The notes under the pieces: generated by a model
Databases searched by the model: none
The model's input: only the letters and a program-made list of their open reading frames with translations
What the model was told of the DNA's origin: nothing
In this document: positions 9,222 to 18,171 of the stretch, one piece after another
Position numbering within the stretch: the first letter of the stretch is position 1
How the letters are laid out: every line of letters starts with the position of its first letter
Source of the DNA: Pedobacter panaciterrae
GTDB taxonomy: Bacteria > Bacteroidota > Bacteroidia > Sphingobacteriales > Sphingobacteriaceae
Direction of reading: 5' to 3'
Length of the DNA stretch: 64,000 nt
NCBI RefSeq assembly: GCF_013204795.1
Contig: NZ_JABMKW010000020.1
Location: 434,001 to 498,000 of the forward strand
Made by a program: the position numbers and the translations under genes

Positions 9222-10592
9222 ATGATCACAAACGAAACCATAGTTGCTTTATCTACACCGCCAGGAGTGGGCGCAATAGGTGTTATACGTCTTTCAGGCA
9301 AAGATTCAATAGCTATTACAAACTCGGTTTTTAGTGGTAAAAATTTGCTGGATCAGGAATCTCACACCATACACTTTGGTTTAATTAAAGATGGAAATGC
9401 AGTTATAGATGAGGTTCTAGTGAGTTTATTTGTTGCTCCAAAATCATATACAAAGGAAAACGTTGTCGAAATATCTTGTCATGGTTCTAATTATATCATT
9501 CAGCAGATTATCACGCTTTTGATAAAGAAAGGTGCCAGTGCGGCAAAACCTGGTGAATTTACTTTAAGGGCATTTTTAAATGGAGGACTGGATTTATCTC
9601 AGGCTGAAGCTGTCGCTGATTTAATTTCTTCAGATTCAGCTGCTGCTCATCAGGTAGCTATGAATCAACTAAGAGGTGGTTTTAGTACTGAACTTAATGT
9701 ATTGCGCGAACAATTGATTCACTTTGCTTCTATGATTGAACTTGAGCTTGATTTTGCTGAGGAAGACGTTGAGTTTGCTAATAGAGATCAATTGCAGGAA
9801 CTGATTGCCAAAATTACTATTGTATTAAATAAACTAATCCGCTCTTTTGAGCTTGGGAATGTTATAAAGCAGGGAATTAACACAGTAATAGCGGGCAGGC
9901 CAAATGCAGGTAAATCGACCCTACTAAATGCACTTTTAAATGAAGACAGAGCAATTGTTAGTGAGATAGCCGGAACAACTCGTGACACTATTGAGGAGCT
10001 TTTAAATATCAACGGCATCAACTTTAGATTGATCGATACTGCTGGTATCCGTGAAGCCACTGATACTATTGAGGCTATCGGGGTTGAAAAAACCATGCAA
10101 AAGATTAGTCAGTCGGCATTGTTAGTATATTTGTTTGATGTGGTTAATACCTCGGCCACCGAAATTCATGATGATATTGCCCGCTTACATAAACCTGGCA
10201 TACCTTTTTTAGCTGTTGCTAATAAAATGGATCTTTCTTATAGCGACCGCTTAAAGGAGCTTAATCTTCCTTCAGATATCCAGTTTATTGCCATCTCGGC
10301 TAAAGAGAATCAACAGATTGAGGAACTGAAACAATTACTTTATGATACTGCAGTAGGAGATAAGCTCTCAGATAACCATACCATGGTCACCAATATCAGG
10401 CACGTAGAGGCATTACAGAAAACTCACGCAGCGTTAAATAGTGTAGCCAATGGTTTGGATAATCCAGTTACTTCTGACTTTTTAGCAATGGATATTAAAC
10501 AAGCATTACATTATTTAGGAGAGATAACCGGTCAGGTTACTACCGATGATTTGCTTGAGAACATATTCAGTAAGTTTTGTATCGGCAAATAA
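9222..10592 (+). CDS. mnmE: tRNA modification GTPase MnmE (TrmE)
   Basis: 456 aa. With MnmG it installs the cmnm5 group on wobble U34 of certain tRNAs. The N-terminal tetrahydrofolate-binding domain starts MITNETIVALSTPPG. The inserted G domain has G1 GRPNAGKST (about 224), TTRDT, DTAGIRE and NKMD. The C-terminus is the diagnostic FCIGK, whose Cys is the family C-terminal motif. The start at 9222 gives the canonical N-terminus. No lesion seen; the upstream permease gene is divergent. Confidence 0.96.
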   Translation: MITNETIVALSTPPGVGAIGVIRLSGKDSIAITNSVFSGKNLLDQESHTIHFGLIKDGNAVIDEVLVSLFVAPKSYTKENVVEISCHGSNYIIQQIITLLIKKGASAAKPGEFTLRAFLNGGLDLSQAEAVADLISSDSAAAHQVAMNQLRGGFSTELNVLREQLIHFASMIELELDFAEEDVEFANRDQLQELIAKITIVLNKLIRSFELGNVIKQGINTVIAGRPNAGKSTLLNALLNEDRAIVSEIAGTTRDTIEELLNINGINFRLIDTAGIREATDTIEAIGVEKTMQKISQSALLVYLFDVVNTSATEIHDDIARLHKPGIPFLAVANKMDLSYSDRLKELNLPSDIQFIAISAKENQQIEELKQLLYDTAVGDKLSDNHTMVTNIRHVEALQKTHAALNSVANGLDNPVTSDFLAMDIKQALHYLGEITGQVTTDDLLENIFSKFCIGK

Positions 10593-10666
10593 TCGATGAT
10601 AATTACTGCATAATTACGCTAAGTAATGACAAGTATATGGCTTATTGTTTATAAGTTATGTGACTA

Positions 10667-10800
10667 AACATTGCAAAAAACATTACCGGCATAATTAAAG
10701 AGGATTGTCAAAGTCCAAAGCATTTCAAAAGCGATTGGGAGTAACAGTTGGACACAAGTCAGATTAAATATTGAAGTTATTGAAAATGGGGTTATTTGAA
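10667..10800 (+). pseudogene. Relic of a tandem YezG-like immunity gene pair
   Basis: Two short pieces translate to close matches of the intact genes at 17.4-18.1 kb. The first reads IAKNITGIIKEDCQ (compare IAKNISGVIKEDWQ of the 17437 gene). A second frame reads SISKAIG..W then LNIEVIENGVI and a stop (compare SISNAIE..W and LDIEVVANGVV of the 17781 gene). The body of the first gene and the end of the second are missing, as if one deletion fused them. No functional product is expected. Confidence 0.7.
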
Positions 10801-10828
10801 TCTGAAATCACGGCCTATTATCGAGCTT

Positions 10829-12090
10829 TCAGATCTCTCTGAAAACTTTAGGAAGTGTCAGTTTTGCAATAGTTCCCATCCCTTCATTACTTTGTTTATT
10901 GCGAAGTTCGAACTGGGCTGGGTGTTCATGGTTCATGACATTAAAGATTTCAATCCGTTCTTTTATGGAGGCGATACCGATGGATTGGCCTTTGATAGCT
11001 GAGAAAGTTTTGATTTTTTTGGCTTCAACCATGCCGATCCCATTGTCTGAAACAGTAAAAAGCAGGGTATTTTCGGTTTGTTCCAGGCTTACTGTGATGG
11101 CATTATTTTCGGCTGTTGAATTCCGCATACCATGATGTATGGCATTTTCAATTAGTGGCTGTACCAGCATGGGAGGTAGGAGTAACCTGGAAAGATCAAT
11201 AGAAGGCTCTGTATAAAATGAACAGCTAAATTGCTTGTTGAAACGCATCACTTCCAGTTCGGCATACAACCGGAGTGCTTTCCATTCCCTGTCGGCCGAA
11301 ACCATGCTCTGGGTAGAGTTCTCTAAGATCAGCCTGCTCAGTGCGGCAAACTTTTGTACCAGGCTGCCGGCAGTTTTTGAATCGTTTTCAACGATATAGG
11401 ATTCAATTGAATTCAGTACATTAAATATGAAATGTGGGTTCATCTGCGCCCTGATTGCTTTTAATTCACTTTCTGATAGTTTATTCTGATTGATCAGTTC
11501 TTTGTTCTGCTGTTCTGCCTTTTTTCGCTGCATTTCATTTTTTAAGCGCAGGTGCCTGATCCGGGAACGGTTCAGCAAATAGAGTAAAACTGAACTGATC
11601 AGTAGGATGGCCAATGCGCCAGAGAGGTAAGCTGTCTCATTTGCAGTTTTGAGAGTTGCTGCTGTTGTTTGTAGGTTTCTTCTTTTTTCCGAAAAGCATA
11701 TTGTGCCTCCAGTGATGCAATTTTGTTTTTGCTTTCCTGTGAGTACAGCGAATCGGTAATCTGTCTGGATCTTTTGTAGTTCTGAAGTGCGTCCTGATAT
11801 TGACCATTATTTTCCTGCAGTAGTGCTAGCTCTGCAGAAAAATAGCCTAAATTATCCCGATCCCCAACCTGCTTGCTGGCAGTCAATGCTTTTTTTTAAA
11901 CAGAACTCCGCTTTTTGAGCGACCTTGGGGTTTTTGGTTTTAAAGAAGAGCCGGGTATAGTACTTCTATCCTGATGATGTGGTAATCATGGTATGTGAAG
12001 CAAAACAAGAGTATCATGATATGGAGATAAATTGCCAGCTTGACGGATCCTACATTTTAGGCAGGGTTTTTTGGCTTGCGCTGAAGCTTC
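10829..12090 (-). pseudogene. Frameshifted TPR sensor histidine kinase (LytS/His_kinase type)
   Basis: The 3' part (10829-11614) encodes one transmembrane helix and a LytS-type kinase: H-box MNPHFIFNVLNSI, N-box LIENAIHHGM, G-box DNGIGM. Its natural upstream part (11599-11886, TPR and coiled coil) is in another frame; the join needs one base near 11640. A second shift lies in an A8 run near 11890 (FCLKKS versus the expected KKALTASKQ). Further upstream, TPR-like text (YYTRLFFKTKNPKVAQKAE, then QAGNLSPYHDTLVLLH) continues to about 12090 with another shift. No signal peptide or intact start remains. At least three lesions make sequencing error an unlikely sole cause. Confidence 0.8.
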
Positions 12091-12129
12091 ATTGCGGGTT
12101 TGATCAGACCGCTGGGAACACAGCTTGTT

Positions 12130-12526
12130 TTATCTGCGCGCTCTGGTAAAGCTCTGTCTACCTCAAGTGGATGCTTTTCCTGCTCTAATCGATTTGGTCA
12201 GGTAGATCAGTCTTTGATCTTTTGCTATGATTTCACTCTAGGCTGCTTGATGTTCTCTGTCTTCGGGCATGATGAGTTTTCCCATTTTTGAGGAATGCCT
12301 TATAGCTATCACCGCTTTCCAGCTTTTGGAACTTGCTTGTCCAGTCTATAATTGTTGCATAACCGTCTTTAAACGATATCTCCAAATGCCTGGTCGTTTT
12401 TTTATCCACCCATAAGCCTTCATAATGCCTTTCCGTCTGTTTGGGTTTAGACGACTGTGCCGGGCAGGTTCCATTTAACGCTAACAGGACCATGAAAAGG
12501 ATAAAGGAATTGATATAGGTTGCCAT
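12130..12526 (-). pseudogene. Decayed paralogue of the 131-aa secreted protein at 18.6 kb
   Basis: Spans 397 nt against 396 nt of the intact gene and is strongly similar at DNA level throughout. An extra G in the run near 12280-12283 shifts the frame after FLKNGK. Beyond it the intact frame still reads LIMPED and YLTKSI but has two further stops. The N-terminal 97 codons, including the signal peptide, remain open. Similarity begins just upstream of the start (gttgccatctgattgttctt versus attgccatctgatttttctt) and stops at the stop codon. Confidence 0.85.
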
Positions 12527-12613
12527 CTGATTGTTCTTTAGTAGATTATTGCTGTTTGCCTGAACTCACCCATTAGGGTGTAGAGCTCTTCAGTTGACAC
12601 CAGGCAACAGTTT

Positions 12614-13288
12614 TTAATCGCAATACAGTAGGTCGCCACTACTCATTTGGCCAATTACCTGGTCTGCATATTCCTTCTTGATAATATATATAAATGCTTT
12701 AAGATAAGTTTCCTTCTTTCCCTGTTTTACGGTGTGCTGGTTCTTATCAGTACCAACTTTCAAAGCATTGCTATCATCTTCACTTACCACACAATATTTA
12801 ATGATCCTGTCTTTTAATTGCCAGGTATAAATATCAAATGGTTTAATGAACTCACCCTTAGTTTTAGCTGCCTTCCCATATTTGTCATTAAATAGCTGCA
12901 CAAAGCTTTGAGTTTCTTTCAAAGAGATCTTCCCAGCAACCGCGTTGAAAACCATCAGTTTCCCGGTTACCGTTGTGGCAAAATTGATGGCATTAAATTC
13001 AAAATCACCGAATCTTGCAATGACATCTTCGTAGGAAAACATTTGCTGTTTATAGTCAATTCTTATGGGTTGCTCGCTTCCTATTAATTCGCCATCTGAA
13101 ACAGTGTCCGCGCCAATTATTTCAGATTTTATTTGATAATAATTAGTATAAGTTTTGTACTTGTTTTTGTCCGATACAAACGTTGATACCTTGCTGTTCA
13201 GGTTAAAGTCTTCCAGTTCTATAGCGGGTTCCTTTTTACAACCTATCAGCAAAAGCGCTAAAAGTAACAATCGGTATTGTTTTATCAT
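12614..13288 (-). CDS. Unknown lipoprotein, island family (possible periplasmic immunity protein)
   Basis: 224 aa from ATG 13288, which begins a clean lipoprotein signal (MIKQYRLLLL...LLIGC); an earlier Met at 13345 would put 19 polar residues in front. The mature part is beta-rich with no domain I recognise. The opening IELEDFNLNSKVS and a later segment with YGKAAKTKG...WQLKDRIIKY resemble IDLSRLNLDEPIE and YGKGTKNP...WNVKKENKY of the 382-aa lipoprotein at 20.95 kb. I infer a shared family. It ends in YCD, as the homologous stretch of the larger protein ends in GCD. Role unknown; the island context suggests protection from an effector. Confidence 0.6.
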   Translation of the reverse strand: MIKQYRLLLLALLLIGCKKEPAIELEDFNLNSKVSTFVSDKNKYKTYTNYYQIKSEIIGADTVSDGELIGSEQPIRIDYKQQMFSYEDVIARFGDFEFNAINFATTVTGKLMVFNAVAGKISLKETQSFVQLFNDKYGKAAKTKGEFIKPFDIYTWQLKDRIIKYCVVSEDDSNALKVGTDKNQHTVKQGKKETYLKAFIYIIKKEYADQVIGQMSSGDLLYCD

Positions 13289-13350
13289 TTCAATAGGGTT
13301 ATGTCTGTTATTTTTATTTCGTTCCTGTAAAGATTTTAAATACATTAATT

Positions 13351-13500
13351 GTTAATGCCCGTTTGGTTCATCATGAAACAGAAGACATCGTCGACAATTT
13401 AGCCATTATTTATCTATTCTATAATATAGTCACAAGACCATTGCAAATTCATGTCACCGCTGAGTGGCCCGAATATTTACCACCCTTTGATAAGTTTTAA
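13351..13500 (+). pseudogene. Possible gene fragment, C-terminal end only
   Basis: A start-less open stretch reads naturally up to a TAA at 13498, ending in AEWPEYLPPFDKF. Composition looks coding, and no other feature explains it. It is on the opposite strand to the flanking lipoprotein genes. Too short to identify; could be chance. Confidence 0.3.
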
Positions 13501-13519
13501 ATGGGCAGAAGACTGCTTG

Positions 13520-14377
13520 TTACCTGAACATTCCATCCCGAAAGGTTAGCATATTTCTTTTTCCACTGAAAACAGATTCGTTTTTAGTTTCGTTAACCTC
13601 CGGATAACTGATGGTTTTATCCTGAGGATTGTAAATCATAGCCATTTGCGCCCTAAGTTTCTCTTTATCCCGATCCTCTTTAACTATGGCGGAGGCAAAC
13701 AATTGGGTTTTGAGTGCTCTCGCCAATTTAAACAGCGGTTTGTCGATGCTAAATTTGGAGTGATTGATCACTAAAGCGTGGCTTACGCTATAAGACTCTG
13801 TACCGCTCATTTGCCCATGCCCTGTAAGCAAATAAGTCTTTTGAGGTGAGATATTTAAGCTATATACATGTTCAAAAAACGGTGTGGGGCTTCCTTCATC
13901 ACCTTTATCCTCTTAGAGATCATTAAATAAAACCGTAGTTACGATGTTATTTTTACCCTGGTACTGAACAATATTCTGCACATGCCACATCGTTCCGGAA
14001 TAAGGAGAAAGTCAGTAAAACAGCCTAAGTTTATGGTCATCGGCAGTTATTACGTTAATTTCGTACTGCTTAAGGCTGGCAAAATCGTTCTGAAAGCTAC
14101 CTGGCTGCTTTAATGCCTCTCCAAGGGCTTTAATGAATCTTTCTTCAGCCCCTGTACTTCCATCATTTAAATAGCTTTCTCTGGAAGCGGACATACCAGC
14201 GGCCAATTCTTCAAGCTCAGTTATTTTAGCGGGAATCGAATCTATCTTGTTTTGTTTAACTGAATGAAGGGTTTCCGTTGCACTAAGCTGCTTCTCATCA
14301 TGCTTTGCTCCACAGGAAAACAGGAGGAATGCCAGAGAAAAAAATAAGGTGCGCGTTATTTTCATGCTATTGTACAA
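13520..14377 (-). pseudogene. Lipoprotein gene interrupted by two in-frame stops
   Basis: A single frame of 286 codons. It begins with a lipoprotein signal (start 14377, or the next Met MKITRTLFF; lipobox LLFSC). It is broken by TGA after KLRLFY (about 14009-14011) and by TAA after VLFNDL (about 13915). Between and beyond the stops the frame still reads as protein (SGTMWHVQNI; YSLNISPQKTYLLTGHG; then to FRDGMFR). Both stops are single substitutions with no frame change, so the gene died recently or the stops are read through. No recognised domain; similar in style to the other lipoproteins of this island. Confidence 0.75.
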
Positions 14378-14386
14378 CTATATGAA

Positions 14387-14509
14387 TTAATCTATGGTTT
14401 TGTATTTCAAAAACTCTTCCTCGCTAATTAATTCTCCATTTTTGTAGAAATTGTCTGTATACACGCCGGATTGCGAAAATACTTTATAATTAACCAAATT
14501 CGGTAATAA
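14387..14509 (-). pseudogene. C-terminal fragment of an unidentified gene
   Basis: About 40 codons without a start, reading YKVFSQSGVYTDNFYKNG then EEEFLKYKTID and TAA. Composition and codon use look like real protein. It is cut off by a stop at 14510, directly before the plus-strand gene at 14533. I infer a leftover end of a deleted gene. Confidence 0.4.
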
Positions 14510-14532
14510 TTACTCAGCAATATTTTATAATC

Positions 14533-14997
14533 ATGGAAAGAAAACAACCTTTTTGCATTGCCATAGGAGAAAATCTTATCATCGCAATTTTGAATGATGA
14601 ACTTGCAGAATTGCAAGATTATGCCATGGATGCAGGCGATGCATTGTGGTATATTATGGGGACGGATGCTTGGCTTGAATTGCAAACAAATGGAGGCAGA
14701 TCCGCACTTGTGGCCAGAAGCTACGACAAAACTTATTTTACTTGTTTTGTAGGTGATGAAATCGTTGAAAAAATAAAACACCTTGAGGAGAGTGGCATTA
14801 TTGTCCTTTCGTCAAATGTAGAATTGAGACCGGAAGAACTATTGAAAGACTTTAAAGAAGATTCAAGTCTTGATGATATTGATTACTGGATTGAAGACAA
14901 GAGCAAAAAGAATGGTGTGGATATCGGAGGCCTTATATTTTGTTATTACTCATTAGAGGCAAGAAAAAGGCTTCATGGAAACGATTATATCGATTGA
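14533..14997 (+). CDS. Acidic cytoplasmic protein of unknown function (immunity-like)
   Basis: 154 aa, no signal peptide or membrane segment. Rich in Asp and Glu (ELAELQDYAMDAGD; SSLDDIDYWIED). I do not recognise a domain. A compact, acidic, single-domain protein among YezG-like immunity genes is the profile of a toxin-neutralising immunity protein, but that is inference from size, charge and context. It has no linked toxin. The gene lies between a minus-strand fragment and the convergent rhomboid gene. Confidence 0.6.
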   Translation: MERKQPFCIAIGENLIIAILNDELAELQDYAMDAGDALWYIMGTDAWLELQTNGGRSALVARSYDKTYFTCFVGDEIVEKIKHLEESGIIVLSSNVELRPEELLKDFKEDSSLDDIDYWIEDKSKKNGVDIGGLIFCYYSLEARKRLHGNDYID

Positions 14998-15031
14998 TAA
15001 TTGGCTGCTTGGTCTATTTATACCCTTAGTC

Positions 15032-16480
15032 TTATTTCAGATCGTCAAGGACTTTCCCTATTCGCGTATTAATCTGTTGCATTTGTGGTGAATAGCTATT
15101 TATTCCTTGCTCCGGGTTCTGAGCGATTAGTTCACAAGTTTTTATTCTTAGTCTGCAATATTTGATGAGCGTTTGGTTACGCAGGTGTAACCGGTTAGAG
15201 AGGTTCATTTTATCCAATTCGGTGATCAATTCAATACCATTGCTCCATGCTGATTTTCCGTGTTGCAGTGCCCGAACTAGTTCTTCCCCCGTATTGTTTT
15301 CCTGTCCCCTTAGTACTTTTAATGCATCGGTATCGATTTTATAAAATTCCTGGATCTGCTTCTGATAGGTGACCTTGTCACTATTGGCTAGGTTAACGTA
15401 AATTACCGCTGAAACAAGCATGACAACAGTTACCGACAATATCGGTGTAAGCCATTTTAACAAGACTTCACCTGGTTTCTGCAAAGCCGGGTAATAAGCG
15501 TATCCGATCATCAGGCCGGCAAGTAGTCCCCCCAGGTGTGCTGCGTTATCTATTCCGCCTTTGAAACTGCCGAATACTAAATTGTAAACTACAAATAGGC
15601 CGATGTTTGTTAGCAAACCTTTACGCATGGAACTCTCGATGTGATTTGTGCTTAACAGCGCAAGGAATACCCCATATAATCCGAAGATAGCGCCTGAGGC
15701 GCCAGCACTCACAGTATTGTCATGCCACCAAAGGCTGATCACACTTGCAAAAATGCCGGCCAGGAGGTATGCTGTGATGAATTTTACCCTTCCCAGAAAC
15801 GGTTCTAAAAATAACCCTACAAAAGCAAGCGCGTACGTATTTAGTAGCAAGTGGATGAAACCGAAGTGAATAAAGCAGCTCGTAATTAATCTCCACCACT
15901 GACCCCCGAGCGTATAAATGGTTGCGTTCGCTCCCCATGTGGTCATGCTGGCAGCATCAGGTTCGAATACAGCTACACCCGAACATACCATGATGAGGTA
16001 GATTAAAATATTGAGTACAATTAGAATAGGGGTAAAGAAATAGCCTTTTGCCGGTTTAAAAAAGGATAGCAACCCGCCGAAAAAATGAAATTTCGGTCTG
16101 ATATCAGGCTTTAAAGTATCTTCGTAAGCGGGAACAAAATCTTTTTTATAGATTTTATATTTTTCACGCACTTCATCTTCGCTGATCTCTGATTTCAACT
16201 TTTCAAATGAGAAAATAAATGCATGTACCGCGGCTTCGCTGCGTCCGTAGTCATTCAGCAGATTGGATATGGTGACACATTGCACCATGGCACCAGACTC
16301 GTTTAATTTAACAGTGATTTCTCCGTTCCAGGAATGCTCGCCATTATCGGTGTAAGCAATGACACCGGCATCTGAGATAAATCTGATGCGCCAACCGAGA
16401 TATTTAACCGTTTCAAATGCAATCACCAAAAATTGCTTGTCAGTCAGCTCATTCTTAGATAAGTGTTGCTCAATTTTCAT
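15032..16480 (-). CDS. Rhomboid-family intramembrane serine protease with soluble extensions
   Basis: 482 aa. A soluble N-terminal part (about 1-140) precedes a rhomboid core. The core has an HFGFIHLLLNTYAL helix (about 208-221), the catalytic Ser in GASGAIFGLYG (about 258-268), and the His in AAHLGGLLAGL (about 311-321). A last membrane helix (about 345-365) leads to a C-terminal soluble tail of about 115 aa. The Ser-His dyad is intact, so it should be active in the inner membrane; substrate unknown. A deletion-scarred relic of a second copy lies at 22.1 kb. The ATG at 16480 overlaps (ATGA) a short upstream frame whose text looks like decayed coding sequence. Confidence 0.88.
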   Translation of the reverse strand: MKIEQHLSKNELTDKQFLVIAFETVKYLGWRIRFISDAGVIAYTDNGEHSWNGEITVKLNESGAMVQCVTISNLLNDYGRSEAAVHAFIFSFEKLKSEISEDEVREKYKIYKKDFVPAYEDTLKPDIRPKFHFFGGLLSFFKPAKGYFFTPILIVLNILIYLIMVCSGVAVFEPDAASMTTWGANATIYTLGGQWWRLITSCFIHFGFIHLLLNTYALAFVGLFLEPFLGRVKFITAYLLAGIFASVISLWWHDNTVSAGASGAIFGLYGVFLALLSTNHIESSMRKGLLTNIGLFVVYNLVFGSFKGGIDNAAHLGGLLAGLMIGYAYYPALQKPGEVLLKWLTPILSVTVVMLVSAVIYVNLANSDKVTYQKQIQEFYKIDTDALKVLRGQENNTGEELVRALQHGKSAWSNGIELITELDKMNLSNRLHLRNQTLIKYCRLRIKTCELIAQNPEQGINSYSPQMQQINTRIGKVLDDLK

Positions 16481-16733
16481 ATTTCGGTGGTAGTTTTTCT
16501 GCCGGCCAGTTCAAAATAACTCCCCGGTTGTTTGATCAAAGGTATCATGACAGGTATTAAAGTCCTGCATATTATACGTTGGGCGAAATATAATAATTTT
16601 TTGGGGCATAGCCACCAAGGCTGACCAGCTGCTAGTCCGGGCAGAACAGTGGGAGCGCTCTCATATTTATTTCTATTGAAGGTGATATGTTTCACATAAA
16701 AACGGAGAAAAGAAGTCTATCTTAGACAAGAGT
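16481..16733 (-). other. Probable decayed coding stretch upstream of the rhomboid gene
   Basis: The minus strand reads protein-like in pieces in different frames: KIIIFRPTYNMQDFNTCHD, and GVILNWPAEKLPPKYEN running into a stop that overlaps the rhomboid start. No intact gene. I read it as an eroded upstream operon gene, but cannot identify it. Confidence 0.3.
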
Positions 16734-16760
16734 TTGAAAGAAAATATACGAAGAAATAGC

Positions 16761-17252
16761 ATGAACGAGGGAATTAAAGCCAGAAAGCCAATCTTAATTG
16801 CTGGCGTGGTTATTTTAACCATCTGCTTATGCTTCATTTTCCCATTCGAGTACAATCGAACAAACTACATAACAGATCTGAAATTTACTTTTTTATCCCT
16901 GACTGTAGCCATGTTTACATTAATGTTTGGCTTAATGGGAAAGCATTTTTATAAAGGATTACTTTTTCTAATCTGCAGTGCCTTATTCAGTTTTATCGTT
17001 TGGTTTTTCTTATATCCAGCGGGATGGCTCTCACCTGTAGTGGCGGTTTGGGGAGGCATTCCATCCGGGGTTATAGCCGGACTATTATTTCTGCTATTAA
17101 ATTTTGAGTTCATAAAAGATGAAAACCGATATAGATTATTCTTTAAAAGGTTGATTTCCTACTTGGTGATTTTAGGTATCGTTTCTTTTTTATTTGACAA
17201 AGGTGGAGATTGGATTTTTGATATTTCGGAGTATCTTAAGTCTAGAAAGTAG
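16761..17252 (+). CDS. Small polytopic membrane protein of unknown function
   Basis: 163 aa from ATG 16761 (MNEGIKARKPIL); an in-frame start at 16734 is less likely. About five hydrophobic segments: 10-27, 35-55, 60-85, 90-115 and 140-156. Positive residues lie on the loops (KARK, RYRLFFKR). No family recognised. It sits in the island between the rhomboid gene and the YezG-like pair, all plus strand from here to 18.1 kb. An inner-membrane location is clear; a protective or regulatory role would be guesswork. Confidence 0.65.
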   Translation: MNEGIKARKPILIAGVVILTICLCFIFPFEYNRTNYITDLKFTFLSLTVAMFTLMFGLMGKHFYKGLLFLICSALFSFIVWFFLYPAGWLSPVVAVWGGIPSGVIAGLLFLLLNFEFIKDENRYRLFFKRLISYLVILGIVSFLFDKGGDWIFDISEYLKSRK

Positions 17253-17436
17253 CCTGTTTTTAGCATCTCTAGGACATTACAGTTAGATAAATAATCACTA
17301 AATTGCCTCATAGTGCTCTTGCTGGAGTCATTTAACATCTTGGATAGGCATAGACACCAAGATGACAAATTTGATATGGAATCTATCAGGATCAGGAATT
17401 TAGGATAAACTTTAATGCTAAGTAAAGCAACAAATT

Positions 17437-17778
17437 ATGACAGTAGATGAAATTTACCAAAGCATTGCAAAAAACATAAGCGGCGTTATTAAAGAGGATT
17501 GGCAAAATGCGGTCCTACGACTGGAGGTGCTGGACGGCATGGTCAGCAACACCGGTGTTTATTATGATGCAAAAGGCCATGAAAAGCAATTGGATGTCGA
17601 GGAGTTTGATTTCCAATTGACATTCGACATCCTGGAGCTCCACCAAATCACGACAGAAGGTAACGGTAGCAAGTGGAACGGGGCAGTTTATGAATTATCT
17701 TCTGAGGGCAAATTCGATATGGAGTTTATATGGGATCAGGATTTTCAGGACGAAGTCGAACGTTTAGCAAAAGATTGA
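17437..17778 (+). CDS. YezG-like (DUF600) immunity protein, copy 1
   Basis: 113 aa, cytoplasmic, acidic. It has the YezG pattern: N-terminal MTVDEIYQSIAKNI helix, a W followed by beta strands (LRLEVLDG), a long helix ending in ELHQ, then WNGAVYELSSEGKF and the closing EFIWDQDF. In Bacillus, YezG neutralises the C-terminal nuclease of the LXG toxin YeeF; relatives act as immunity proteins for polymorphic toxins. No toxin is encoded nearby, so it is an orphan. Its stop overlaps the next gene's start region (TGATGATG), implying coupled translation. A relic copy lies at 10.67 kb. Confidence 0.75.
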   Translation: MTVDEIYQSIAKNISGVIKEDWQNAVLRLEVLDGMVSNTGVYYDAKGHEKQLDVEEFDFQLTFDILELHQITTEGNGSKWNGAVYELSSEGKFDMEFIWDQDFQDEVERLAKD

Positions 17779-17780
17779 TG

Positions 17781-18125
17781 ATGACCATAGACGAAATTTA
17801 TTTAAACATAGCACAAAGCATTTCAAATGCTATCGAGGATGCTAATTGGGCAGAGGCAAAATTAGATATTGAAGTTGTCGCAAATGGAGTTGTCGCTTAT
17901 ACAGGCGACTATCAGGTTAATAACACAACAATTGATCTTTCTGTCAGAAAAATTCCACGGGATGTCAGAAATTGGCTCAGGGAATTACACAGCGTAACAA
18001 CGAGTGGTGGCAATAATAAATGGAACAGGGCTATCTTTTCATTAACACCAGATGGTAAATTCAATATTGAATTTATTTGGGATCAGGATCTGCACGATGA
18101 AATCGAACGTTTAGCAAAGTCATGA
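17781..18125 (+). CDS. YezG-like (DUF600) immunity protein, copy 2
   Basis: 114 aa from ATG 17781 (MTIDEIYL), aligning with the neighbour's MTVDEIYQ; the ATG at 17778 is equally possible. Same layout as copy 1: SISNAIED..W, LDIEVVANGVV, WNRAIFSLTPDGKF, EFIWDQDLHDEIERLAKS. The last segment is nearly identical to copy 1 while the middle has diverged. That is the usual picture for immunity paralogues that keep the fold but change toxin specificity. Co-translated with copy 1. Confidence 0.75.
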   Translation: MTIDEIYLNIAQSISNAIEDANWAEAKLDIEVVANGVVAYTGDYQVNNTTIDLSVRKIPRDVRNWLRELHSVTTSGGNNKWNRAIFSLTPDGKFNIEFIWDQDLHDEIERLAKS

Positions 18126-18171
18126 TTTCACGTGGTTGCATGTTTTGTTTGGTTGCCAATAGCGTTAGCAA

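Noticed and set aside
14428..14781. Minus-strand 117-codon frame
   Set aside because: Antisense to the 154-aa gene; only the separate frame at 14387-14509 looks like protein.
15950..15975. tRNA T-arm-like ggttcgaat
   Set aside because: It is inside the rhomboid coding sequence, with no matching acceptor stem or other arms.
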